From positions 324,152 to 388,151 of the forward strand of contig FJUW01000025.1 in NCBI GenBank assembly GCA_900074885.1: a stretch of DNA of 64,000 bases, read 5' to 3'. Each line of letters starts with the position of its first letter. The stretch's first letter is position 1. The DNA comes from Rhynchosporium graminicola. Lineage: Eukaryota; Ascomycota; Leotiomycetes; Helotiales; Ploettnerulaceae. The notes beneath the pieces are model-generated. The model was not told where the DNA came from. It ran no database searches and saw only the letters and a list, made by a program, of their open reading frames with translations. The translations under genes and the position numbers were made by a program. Below, piece after piece: positions 54,524 to 64,000 of this stretch.

Positions 54524-54658
54524 TGTAGACCTATGGGTCGTGACGTTATGATATCAGAAAAGGCTTGCTTTCTCTAACTGGCCATGGGCCGACTACGTGG
54601 TTACTAGCTATGCTGCTGACTAATGTGGTCCTCACGTGGGTGCCAGGGTCACCCAATA
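54524..54658 (-). repeat. 5' LTR (element orientation), 135 bp
   Basis: Identical to the copy at 44908-45042. It should hold the promoter and polyadenylation signal of the element in a very short space. The plus strand of this copy also carries an ATG (54610) in frame with the downstream host exon. Confidence 0.95.
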
Positions 54659-54663
54659 CAACT
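54659..54663. repeat. Target-site duplication, right copy (CAACT)
   Basis: Directly follows the right LTR and equals the left copy at 44903-44907. Confidence 0.92.
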
Positions 54664-55644
54664 GGCATCACTGTCACATACGATGGGCCGGTGACTTCGA
54701 CTTACCCGGAAGGTCCACCGATCATTACGAATCCAGCCTGTAATCCAGAGGCGGGAGATTGTCCTCCTTGTGTACCTGGAGAAGGGGACTGTCCGTACCC
54801 TGTAAGTGTTTGATGTTGCTTCGATATCATTACCTCTGGCTCTTTGGGTGATGTCTAGTGTGATGGTGAATATCAGGACTCACCGGGAAGATGTCTACCA
54901 AAATGATGAAGAATTGCCCGTTTTCTCTTGCTGAACAGAATCTCCTAGGCCACTTCAACAACCTCACCACCGATAATCACCAACCCAGCATCTGAAAGTC
55001 CCTCCCCATCTCCATCCACAACATGCATATGCTACTCTGCTCCCTGCGCTCCTTGCAACGGCACACCCATTCCCTACCCTCAAACAATCTACACAACAAT
55101 CCTGCATACCATAACCTCCTGCGCACCCGACATCACATCCTGCTCCCCAGGACACGTCACAACATCCCTCATCTCACTATCCACCATCACCTCCCCGATC
55201 CCCGTCTATGCAACCACCTACACAACCGCCTACGTCGACATCTGTCCTACAGGCATCACCACAAAGACATACACGATAACGCGGACATGCACTGAAGAGA
55301 AATGCTCCGCTCCGACTACTATCCCCGAGCATTTCACTACCACGACGAAAGTCTGTGAGGCGTGTCCTGATAGACCGACTCTGACTATTACTTGTCCTGT
55401 TGAGTCGGAGACAGGCACGTGGAGTAACAGTACTACAATTGCCGCTGGTACCGGGACTGGGAAGCCGTCTGGTTCTAACACAGGCGCTGGAGGAGCGGGT
55501 TGTGGTTACGGAGGACTTTGTCCTTCTGAGAACGGGAATGAGACTGGACATTTCGAGACAGGTGGTGCAGAGAGTGCATTTGGTGGCGGAGTCAAGGTTC
55601 TGGCTGTCGGAGGATTGGTTGGATTGTTGGGTTTGATGTTGTAG
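54664..55644 (+). pseudogene. 3' part of GPI-anchored wall protein gene, split by a retrotransposon
   Basis: Exon parts 54664-54801 and 54949-55644 (intron with GTAAGT, 147 nt). They encode the rest of a protein that would be 345 aa when whole: Pro/Cys-rich spacer (NPACNPEAGDCPPC), a Thr/Ser-rich, Cys-containing region (TTCICYSAPCAPC, TYTITRTCTEEKC, CEACPDRPTLTITC), and a C-terminal GPI signal: small residues ETGGAESA followed by a hydrophobic tail VLAVGGLVGLLGLML. Such proteins are attached to the plasma membrane or wall glucan and heavily O-mannosylated. This fragment has lost its promoter, start and signal peptide through the insertion, although its coding sequence is undamaged. Confidence 0.85.
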
Positions 55645-56438
55645 AGCTGATATCAGCGAACGATTCTTTCCTTTTTTGTTCACTTCATTTCTGGTGTTTT
55701 CCGCTTGCCTTTCCCCAGAGATCTGGAGGTTACAAAACGGCGGACCATTTTATGTTGAAGCTGGTGGATTCTGGGGTAGTTGTTTGTTCTATTCTTATGC
55801 ATTTCCACTTCCATGATTTATCATTCCGTCTTTCATTCCTCTCTTTTCTTCTCGTTGCATGTATGCTATGCTATTTTAGATTGGGACAGGACGGTAGAGC
55901 GAGGTGGTAGTAAACTACCACGTTTTATCTTGAAACATCACTATAGTAAAATCATGAAAATTATGGTTCTAAATCAATGTTTCACAGTAAAGTCCGGCGA
56001 CAATTTCGTGACTTTGGCATTGAGTTACGACTCTTACTCGCTGAAGACGACCATTTTCTCTTACTTCTTTCTTTTCCGGGCGACCAGGCACTAGGGACAT
56101 TCTTGAATCCAAGCCTGGATAAATCCATCACCGATAAAGTGAGAGCTCGATTGAAGTCTTACGTCACAAGGAGAGCACGGGACTGTTAATATGTTGATTT
56201 TCCAAGGTCACGACAGTATTCCAAGACTTTACTCTAGCAATTTTTTCATGTCACGAAAGTATTCCAGGAATGTACTTTAGTGGGGTTTCAATGTCACCGA
56301 AAGTGTTTTGGCACTTCTACCCTATCTAGCTAGGTACTAATTTCTATCAATGTCACGGAAGCTGCAGGATTTGCACCATTGTGTTTGAGTGTATTCTTTG
56401 TTTTGCCCGGGACACAATCTTCGCTATTATTACATGTT
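55645..56438. other. Intergenic with a degenerate 43-bp repeat
   Basis: 3' regions of two convergent genes. It holds the GTCACGAAAGT repeats described separately; otherwise AT-rich with no gene recognised. Confidence 0.45.
56207..56370. repeat. Imperfect direct repeats, 43-bp period, four copies
   Basis: Units begin GTCACGACAGTATTCCA (56207), GTCACGAAAGTATTCCA (56250), GTCACCGAAAGTGTTTT (56293) and GTCACGGAAGCTGCAGG (56352). The first three are spaced exactly 43 bases, the last 59. Similarity is highest over the first 17 bases and fades after. Confidence 0.65.
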
Positions 56439-57431
56439 TTAACCGTTCGGCCACCTCCTGAAGTCATGAATCAGTCTGGTTCTGCTGCGTCTCAATATCG
56501 CAGGAGTTCTTATCAACCGCAGAGACTGTAAGAACATGGACCTGGACTCATCCCCAAGAATAATCCCAAGCCTTGTAGCAATTAATCTCCGATCTTCTTC
56601 TGTTATGAGTCCCCTCGCATAACCCGGCCATTCCTGCTCAATCCGGCCTAAACATTCGTACGCATCTCTGCGTGAAAATACCGCCGGCACCCTCAGTACC
56701 GGCTCCGGACCAATCCTTTCAAACACTAGCGCAAACGTGATTTCACGGAGGCTCAACCTACCTGGTATCCCAACAACATCTACGGTGGCTCTGGCGGGCC
56801 TGATAAATTGAAAACCTTCCTCTTCGTAGCAAACGAACGCCAGTCTCTGCACATTGCTAACCCCATTTACACGACATCGCCAATCCTCTCGATTCCGGCT
56901 CACTCTGTGACTTCGGAACTTCACACCGCGGGTGAAATGTCTGTAGGCTATGTCCTTTCGAAAACATATGACATCCTTTTCCCAATTGATGAGTATCTGA
57001 TCCTGCCATGCTTCTCCTGCGATGCCATCGAGTCCGAATGACATTACGTAACTCTTGAGCATTTCCTCACGCCATAGATGGGATACATGAAAGGCGCTGG
57101 GTATACGGCATCTCGAGAAGAAAGCTGGAATGTATGTTCCGTAATAGTCAGAATATGAATCCTGTTGGAGAACCTGGATGAGGCGATCTGGTAGGGCTCG
57201 GACATGAGCTTGTATGATCATGAGCACGACTTCAATAGGCAATCTCTCAGAAGCGGGTGCTAACACTATAATTTAATCAGTAGCAAGTACGCGGGTGCGG
57301 GTAGCATCTGGTGCCGGAACAGGTGCAGTACTAGAAGCATTCGAAGTTCGGCGGCTTCCTCCGTTCCTAGACATGGCCCGATGATATCGTCGTCTTCGCA
57401 TACGTGTAACCAGCGACTGTATTCTTGTCAT
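56439..57431 (-). CDS. 2EXR/F-box-like protein, unknown function
   Basis: Two exons: 57431-57332 and 57265-56439, 308 aa. The 66-nt intron (donor GTACTG, CTACTGA branch, TTATAG acceptor) joins ...SNAS to MLAPASERLPIEVV in phase. Exon 1 is Arg-rich (MRRRRYHRAM), suggesting a nuclear or RNA-linked role. The LPIEVVLMIIQAHVRALP block is like the opening helix of 2EXR or F-box-like fungal proteins and is followed by conserved-type Trp and aromatic positions (VSHLWREEMLKSYV, CFRKDIAYRHFTRG). A second start inside exon 1 (MSRNGG) is possible. The donor is weaker than others in this window, so exon 1 is the uncertain part. Confidence 0.65.
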
Positions 57432-57728
57432 TATGACTTTGAATGAACCACGAAGCGATAGTGAGAGGGTGTAATAAGGATACTTCAACGTTGTGAGTGT
57501 TGTTAATGACTTTACTAATGAAGTTGAGGCTGCTGAAACTATGAAGATGAGGAGCCTGAGGAGAGGTTTTTAGGTTATGATGTAGCGCATGTGGCTTTCC
57601 ACTGGCAAAAGGAGTGCTCAGAGGAAGGAGCAAGGCTGGACCAATCCATCTTGGAAGTGCCTAACTTTCAGTAAAATCATCAAGTATTTGTGTGGCTATA
57701 GAGCATTGCATTGTGCAATGTCCTGGAT

Positions 57729-57747
57729 ATATATATATATATATATT
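57729..57747. repeat. (AT)n microsatellite
   Basis: About nine AT units in non-coding DNA. Confidence 0.9.
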
Positions 57748-57927
57748 TATTGCATATTTAAAGTCACAATCTTCTTAAGGAAAGTTAACCAGAGGAATAC
57801 TTCGACGTCACATAGTTATTTAATGACTTTGTTTGTCGTTGAAGATTAAGTTCCCTTTGCTATGGACATGGGCACTCGGCGACTTATGCCCATCTCGATA
57901 TTAGAGTCACAATTTTTTAACTGGACA

Positions 57928-57961
57928 ATGCCTGAGGTAACTTTTCAAAGTCACCTCAAGC
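57928..57961. repeat. Inverted repeat, possible hairpin
   Basis: TGCCTGAGGTAACTT and AAGTCACCTCAAGCA are reverse complements apart from two mismatches, with a 4-base TTCA loop. Could be a relic of a small inverted-repeat element or an RNA hairpin; no flanking duplication was noticed. Confidence 0.6.
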
Positions 57962-58678
57962 ATTAATGATTTTATTGTGAAGATATTCTAAGATACTGAA
58001 TTAAGTATCAGGTGCTATGGCATCTGGTACGAGGAATCAGGTAAAATGGGAAGGAGTTAGGAAGGCATGACCCTGGGAAGCCACGACAGACGCCCAATCC
58101 GATTTGAAAGTCGCTAAAATATCACAGGTCACTGCGTGAAGTAAACATACAAGTTTCCCAATTTTTCTGTAACTTTACTCAATTGGAACTCCGAGATGTT
58201 AAGTTTATTATCTGCGAGGTGCTCGAAGCGCTCCACTACAGATGAATCTGCCTTGCCTCGCCTCGCATTGCAGATTTTGCCAATGAGAGAAGGAGTGAGC
58301 CCTGCGCGGTGTACTCGAAATTGTGATCCAATCTCCAAGGCGTTGATTGCAGTCTTTGAACAGATTGAGGTTGAATGTAAATAAATCGCTCGGGTAGTAA
58401 ACAGCTCCCCCCTTTTGGTAGAAAGGGGAGAAATCACGTGGCTTCTCGCTAAGGTGCCTTCAGTTGACTCATCCTTGAGTGAAAGTCGCGCCCTTCATTG
58501 TAATCAGATCGAAAAAACATTTTGGAGATACAACCCACGACATCAAGCAGACCGATCACTCGCTTCAATTGATTTGAGACTTAACCAAGTCAACCTCTTT
58601 TCACTATTCCAGGCTCCAGACCTGTCAGAGCAGGCGCTTGAACCTCAAGAAGCTCCATACAATTCAAGCAGTAGCAAC

Positions 58679-60123
58679 ATGTCGTCCAGCTCACCACCAC
58701 AGACCAAGCCATGGGTCTCAACACCATGCATTCTATCTGCCGCTCTCTCTCGCTCAGCAGGCTGGTACACCCTTCTCCCACTCTTACCTTCAACCCTCAC
58801 TGACACACACGATCAGCAACATCTATCTCAAACTCGAAACCCTCCAACCATCTGGTTCCTTCAAATCCCGTGCCCTCGGAAACTTCCTCAGCAAAGCTAT
58901 TCTCGCCCACAGGCCCTCTAAGCCCGTCCATTTCTACTGCGCATCAGGTGGAAATGCCGGCCTCGCATGTGTCGTTGCTGCAACGATGCTGAAGCGTCCT
59001 GCTACTATCGTCGTGCCGATGTCTACGTCTGTTCTTATGATTGAGAAGCTGAAGAATTTAGGTGCGGATGTGGTGCAGATAGGTGCGCATTGGAGCGAAG
59101 CGGACACGTATTTGAGGGAGGAGTTGCTGGGGAAGGATGAAGATGGCGTTTATGTTCCACCGTTTGATCACGAGCTTCTATGGTATGTGTGGGGAAGTCC
59201 ATTTCCACTCTACCTTTCCCTGAGACGTGTTTTACCTCTTTTCTGAGAAATCTTTGGGGAAGTACACTCTAACTCCCATTGTGTATAGGGAGGGAAATTC
59301 GACGATTGTGGACGAGCTTGAGGAGCAAATGAGTCCTAAAGGTGGGTATGATGCGTTGGTGTGTAGTGTGGGTGGTGGTGGCCTGTTTTCTGGTGTCATG
59401 CAAGGTCTGGAAAGACACGGAAAATTACTTAGTGGCAAAGGCCAGACAGTTAAAGTCCTGGCTGTTGAGACGAAGGGTGCAGAGTCTTTGAACCTCAGTG
59501 TGACCAACAAGAGGCTGTTGAGATTACCAGCTATCACGAGTATCGCCACTTCACTCGGAGCGACGCAAGTTGCCAGTCAAGCATTCGAATGGGGAATGAA
59601 AGATGATGTCACCAGTCATGTTCTCAGCGACGCCGAAGCAGCAATGGCCTGCGTCAACTTCGCGGACGATGAGAGGATTCTAGTAGAGCCAGCTTGTGGA
59701 GTCAGTATTGCTCCAGCGTACAACGACACCTTACACTCCCTCCTCTATCCCACACTATCACCCGAAGAATTCGCCAAACTCAACATCGTCCTCATCGTCT
59801 GTGGCGGCTCCAACGTTACGATTCAAATCCTAGATGAATACAGGGAGACATACAGCCAAGACCGTGATGTCTTGGAGAAATTCCATTCGAGGAGGATCAG
59901 AGAGGAGGGCGCAAAGGCGGTTCCAACGAAATTGCAGGCTGAACCGAGAATTCCTTTCATTTTGCATAACGAAGAGGAGCATAAGAGAGATGACGTACTG
60001 GCTCAAGCCCGGGGAAGGAATTTCGAGGGCGAGCAGGTAGTGCCAAGACCTGCTATTGGGACCATGACACTTGGGGAGATGGAAAGACAGATCGAGGAGT
60101 TTGGGAAAGTGGTTAAGCCTTGA
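58679..60123 (+). CDS. L-serine/L-threonine dehydratase (PLP-dependent)
   Basis: Three exons: 58679-58764, 58817-59182 and 59289-60123, 428 aa. The first junction restores SAGCNIYLKLETLQPSGSFK, whose last Lys (about residue 53) binds pyridoxal phosphate, followed by SRALGNFL. CASGGNAGLA is the substrate and cofactor-phosphate loop, and VCSVGGGGLFSG the Gly-rich phosphate cup. EPACGVSIAPAY and IVCGGSNVT close the fold. It deaminates L-serine (and L-threonine) to pyruvate or 2-oxobutyrate and ammonia, as in yeast Cha1. It has a C-terminal extension of about 90 residues beyond the usual end (rich in Glu and Arg), which is longer than simple dehydratases and of unknown role. No targeting peptide is obvious, so cytosolic or mitochondrial location is open. 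Confidence 0.93.
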
Positions 60124-60910
60124 TGACTTAGGCTGGGATAAAAGAGAAGACCCAGATGAGATTGCAATAGAGAATAAGCCTTGCGCTAACTTCATCAGAT
60201 ATTTTTTCACTGAACACATAAATATCTTGACTCTGTTTCGTCTCACCTCAGAACGGATATCTTCTTGACTTGAGAGAGTCCAATTGATGCTCGGTCAAAC
60301 CACTTCAATTCACCTTTGCTGACTGCTTAGGCTATAAATCCAGTTAACGCGTTTGGTGGTATGAGCACTTCTCTTTTGTGTTATGCAAGAACGGCGACAT
60401 GCCGTGGCGGAGTTGGTCGTGCGACGTGCAACAAATAATAAAACTTCGGCATTACTTCGTTGACGATATCCACACCAGATATACCAATAGTAAACGCGAT
60501 GATGAATGACAATTGCTGGGTATTCCACGACAGACACTTGACCGACGGCCTCAGTTCAATCGACAGATCAAAATAGGAAAGAAAAAAATATTTCGAGGAC
60601 CGGTTAACTTCAGTTGTGGAGGAAGAAACTCATTACTGTTGATTTATTTTGGTCTTATGGAACTTTTCCTTTTATTGCATTATTTCTTCCCCTGGTTTCC
60701 TTCTTCCAGCAATTCAAAAGCCAAAACGTAAGCTTCTACGAAATCTGGGTACATCCTCCATGCGTGTATTCCTGTCATTCATCATTAAGTCTGTTCCCCA
60801 ATACCGATATATCTACATTTCTAAGGACCCAGTCCCAATTTCCACATAACTGAAACACCAAGCCGTCTATTACCTCTACTCTCATCCCCCAGACAAAGCA
60901 CAGAGTTGGT
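60124..60910. other. Intergenic between convergent genes
   Basis: About 790 bases, AT-rich, no gene recognised. Confidence 0.5.
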
Positions 60911-63900
60911 CTACAAGCTCATGGTAACAGTCATGCTATTACTATGCACCATCAACACGGGGGGACATCCTTTACAAAGCACCTCCAGATCCCCCAAATA
61001 ATTCGCACTAGCCTCCTCACTCAAACTGGTCCCCTCAACCGGACTTGGTAGCGTCGTAAACATAACGGCCGTGTGTTTACTCTTACTCCTCATCAGCTCA
61101 TTCAAAATCAAATGTTGGGCTCTACATGGCAAATCATTGAAACTGATCGGCACGCCTTGAGTAGAGTATGTTGAGCCGCGCCGGGAGCGTGTTGAGGGAT
61201 GAATGGAGTCCGTCTCGCTGGCTTCGAGAATCCGGTCGGGATTGGCGATGTAGGCGGATGGCAGACGGTTGCGCCGAAAAGGTGGGGGCGAGGCCGTGTC
61301 GGTGAACATTATTGAGGGACCGGGACCGTCTTCGGTAGCTACGCGGGTCATGGGTACAGGTTTGCTGGAGAATTTAGGTTGGGTGGCGTGGCGAGAGAGA
61401 GATGGTCTCTCGGATTTGCTGGAGGGATGATAGCCTGATGATTCGGGATGTGGTGACTTGGGCTCCTTGAGGGAGCCGTCTCTGCTTCCAATCTCGGATG
61501 ATATCTTTAGTGAGGTTGCGATATTTGAGATTGAACTGTTCTTTCTGTGAGAAGATTCGGGTTCGGTTTTGTGGAATGTGAGTTCTGGTGTTGAAGTGAC
61601 AGCATTTTCTAGTGGCAGTATACTCTTCCGTGGAGCTCGTTGCGGTGCCGTGACTTCTCGCTCGCCAGTTGATTTCTTGGATGGTGGAGGACCTCTCATC
61701 GTATCACTATGACTTTTCCGCCTCCTGATCCTCGATCTATCAGGTGAAGGAGAGTCTCTACCCGACTCATAGTCATCCATGTCGGCTTCGCTCGCAGCAC
61801 TATTAGGTCCTTCGTCGTCCGAGACCAAAGCATCGGAGTCACTGTCGTCCGAATCACTTCCAGATTCTTCACTCGCGCTCACGTTGCTTGCTTGAAGGAC
61901 GTTGTCAGATAATCTGTGCGTCCGCATACCTAGACTGACTCCTAATTTTGTGAGTCCAACCAAAGTATGCTTTCGTTTTGACTTTTTCAACAGTCTTCGA
62001 AGACCAAGGAATCGTTCCACTCTCTCTCCTCTTGGACCCTGTTGAAATGAAGCTTCAGGCCAGAATGACCCAGAGGTGTATATGCTTGCAATTTCTGAAA
62101 GATCCTCGGATCCAGAGGTTGCTCCTCGTTTTCCACGGATTTTCTGAAGCTCTTCCCACCATTCTTGTCCTTTCAGACAATCCTCGACCTCCTCTTCAGC
62201 CTCTTTGCTTGCACTCGCACCATTGACAACTATCTCGTAGGTTGGAAGTTTCCCAGACGCCAGCCAGAAAACAAGCACGTCCGCTTCAATTCGTAGGTTC
62301 TCTAGCAAAACCTTGACACGGCCACGCTCTTCTTCAACATCACTCTCATATTCGACGAAGACAGCTACTCGGAGCTTGTAAGCTTTCTTCCAAGCAGGAA
62401 CGGTATTTAAAATGACACCAAGTTGCAATATCAATGTATCTGAGCGATCATTAGTACCATACTCAGACCGCTAGCCGCAGCGGTGACTTACAGGTATCGA
62501 AGTTGGTTGTAAGGACATTCTGTTTGTTGCCACCCTCTCCAGCGATCTCGGCTGACATCTGAATTGGCCACAAATCGATGTACTTCTTGTTGTGATCTCC
62601 ACCTGCATGAGGAAATTGGAGAGCTGAGAAACCTTTGGCAACTGCAACATTAATCTGAAGTCGGAGGAGAAGATCTTCGAGTATTGTCACATAACTCGTG
62701 ACGCTCATCATTCCCTCAGTCTTACATGTGTCAGTCGGTAGCGTTCCCGACATCTTAGCATCCTTGCTGTCTTGTCGTCCGATCCCCTCCCTTTTCCCTC
62801 CTGCTTGCTTCTTGTCTTCTGAAGGCAATTCAACATCAATCAGCGGCCGGCTCCTCCTCAAATCATCAAGGTTATAGAAACCCAGAACTGCAATATTGGG
62901 TCTCATGCCACCAAGTCCAGAATTCAAGACGATATTTCTCGTCCCCCATTCGACTCCCGGGGAAATAGCAATGTTTACGAACGCCTTGATTTTGGAGAAA
63001 TCGATGTATTTCGTCCATGCTGCCTGCTGCCTTCGAGCTTCAGGGACAGATCCTCCGAAATTATCAGTGACAATCACATGGCCGAGGATATATAATGACC
63101 CTTTCTTCATGGAATTACAAAACTGAATGAGCTTGTATTGCCGTCGAGGATCGTTCACGAACAGTAGAATCTGGGGACGCCAAAATTTGACGTGCTCTTG
63201 TTTTAGCCGGAGAAGATACTTCCGAACTTGATGGTATATAAGGTTTTGCGAAACGTCTCCCCAACTCTTTGGCGGACTCGTGTAATGGATAATAAGGAAG
63301 ATCACTACTAAAATTCCAACACAGGATGCCGCATAGAGTCCATCGACAAAAAACATCGCCACTGCGGAGACGATGGTTCCCGTGAGAGCTGTTTGCCAAT
63401 TGAAGAAGTGGAATGATGGTCGAAAGTTTGGTGCTGAGCCGATTTTCAGAAGGAAGCATGCCAGATTCATCACAAGAAATGTCATCTGAGCAGATTAGCA
63501 CGCTGTTGGAGGAATCTCAGATGTTCCGACTTACGAGATAAGTCATTGTGACGAAAGAAGCGATCTGATTCAAGTCGCAGAGCATGGTGACTTGAGCCAC
63601 AAGATAGGTCATTATAATTGCATACGTCGGCTCATCGCCTTTCTCCGTTCTCTGGCCAAATATTGAGAATCCCGGAAGTAATTTGTCTCGAGCAAGTGCC
63701 TGTAGGAGTTTTGCTGACCCGATCACACCCATCAGTGTAGAGAAGAATGAGCTTGCGAATTCGCCAGCCAGAATGACTAGACCAGAGATATTGGTATCCT
63801 GGATAACGTTTGCGTTTGTGATGAAAGATGATCTTGTTATTGTGGCGGCCATAGCGAGAATGACCAGGGTGTATAGGACAAACGTAGTTGCGAGACCGTA

Positions 63901-64000
63901 TAGTGTTCCCTTTGGAATGGACTTGCTGGGATTTTTGAGGTCCCCAGACATGCTTGCTCCAGCAAAGATGCCTCCAGTGGCTGGGAACAGAATTCCGAAC
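60911..64000 (-). CDS. SLC12 cation-chloride cotransporter (Vhc1-like), 5' end outside window
   Basis: Partial; the start lies beyond 64000. Visible exons 64000-63535, 63485-62492 and 62439-60911 join in phase (about 995 codons). The right edge begins in the membrane domain (FPATGGIFAGASMSGDLKNP, the SLC12 segment with the ASMSGDL signature), followed by further helices, and then a long cytoplasmic C-terminal domain (RPQILLFVNDPRRQYKLIQF, VAVAKGFSALQFP) typical of KCC/Vhc1-type proteins. The last exon adds a Ser-rich insert (about 280 residues with acidic patch SGSDSDDSDSDALVSDDEG) before the conserved end HLILNELMRSKSKHTAVMFT. It is expected in the vacuolar membrane, moving K+ with Cl-. Function from family only. 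Confidence 0.92.

Larger units (their letters stand above)
44908..54658 (-). mobile_element. Ty3/gypsy chromovirus-type LTR retrotransposon, complete
   Basis: Total 9,751 bp, transcribed on the minus strand. Order in its own direction: 5' LTR (54658-54524), primer-binding site, leader of about 285 nt, gag (54239-51822), pol in the -1 frame (51882-47377) with protease, reverse transcriptase, RNase H, integrase and chromodomain, then an extra ORF (47203-45098), a purine tract and 3' LTR (45042-44908). The PR-RT-RH-IN order is diagnostic of the Ty3/gypsy (Metaviridae-like) group. LTRs are identical over 135 bases, all three ORFs are open, and a 5-bp duplication flanks the element. This points to a very recent insertion and possible autonomy. 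Short LTRs and a third ORF after pol are unusual. Confidence 0.95.
57432..58678. other. Intergenic between divergent genes
   Basis: AT-rich. It contains an AT dinucleotide tract (57729-57747) and a hairpin-forming inverted repeat (57928-57961). A minus-strand open frame at 58129-58437 lacks an ATG and is not called. The 3' end holds the pyrimidine-rich leader of the serine dehydratase gene. Confidence 0.5.

Noticed and set aside
54565..54813. Plus-strand open frame starting inside the right LTR as an independent gene
   Set aside because: It is the LTR antisense strand fused to the host exon; its first codon is TTG. I report the in-frame ATG as a finding, not as a gene.
58129..58437. 102-codon minus-strand frame upstream of serine dehydratase
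   Set aside because: It begins at GTG with no ATG and overlaps the promoter side of an evident gene; no motif.
1..64000. tRNA, rRNA, CRISPR arrays or a secondary-metabolite cluster
   Set aside because: I looked for tRNA arm motifs, rRNA blocks, regularly spaced repeats with unique spacers and core biosynthetic enzymes and found none I could support.

Overview
The window is nuclear DNA of a filamentous ascomycete (Pezizomycotina). The genes carry short GT-AG introns with CTRAY-type branch sites. They include lineage-typical families: a DAL5-type permease, GPI mannosyltransferase III, a DUF2235 hydrolase, a DUF1996-WSC secreted protein, 2EXR/F-box-like proteins and CBM18 chitin-binding modules. 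A leotiomycete is my guess from gene style only; nothing in the sequence proves the class. All exon structures below were built by hand from splice signals and phase checks; no search or alignment was run.

Layout. 1-9 kb: MFS permease, GPI10-like mannosyltransferase, a small Pro-rich protein and an alpha/beta hydrolase, all on the plus strand. 9.6-11.4 kb: DUF2235 hydrolase (minus). 12.8-13.7 kb: a decayed gene with four CBM18 modules. 15.6-16.9 kb: secreted alpha/beta hydrolase. 17-22 kb is gene-poor, with one small spliced candidate gene and one small membrane protein. 22.3-26.1 kb: an 11-exon Hsp70/HSPA12-like protein whose C-terminal extension carries a perfectly spaced Zn2Cys6 cluster. 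26.6-28.7 kb: an unknown nuclear-type protein read divergently. 29-31.3 kb: nitronate monooxygenase and RNA polymerase II subunit RPB11. 32.4-36.1 kb: a 2EXR/F-box-like protein and a NAT9-like acetyltransferase with a 22-nt first exon. 37.4-39.2 kb: DUF1996-WSC protein. 43-44 kb: CobW-type metallochaperone GTPase.

44.6-55.6 kb is the most striking part. A gene for a GPI-anchored, Cys/Thr-rich wall protein is split by a 9,751-bp Ty3/gypsy chromovirus LTR retrotransposon on the minus strand. Its 135-bp LTRs are identical, and it is flanked by a 5-bp CAACT target duplication. Gag, pol and an extra third ORF of about 700 codons are all open, and gag and pol are linked by a textbook -1 slippery heptamer (GGGAAAC). 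The insertion must therefore be very recent and the element may be active. 56.4-64 kb: a 2EXR-like protein, an L-serine/threonine dehydratase, and an SLC12/Vhc1-like cation-chloride cotransporter cut by the window end.

The genes do not form an evident biosynthetic cluster. They are mostly housekeeping and secreted or wall genes in ordinary fungal arrangement, interrupted by one young transposon and one mutated chitin-binding gene.
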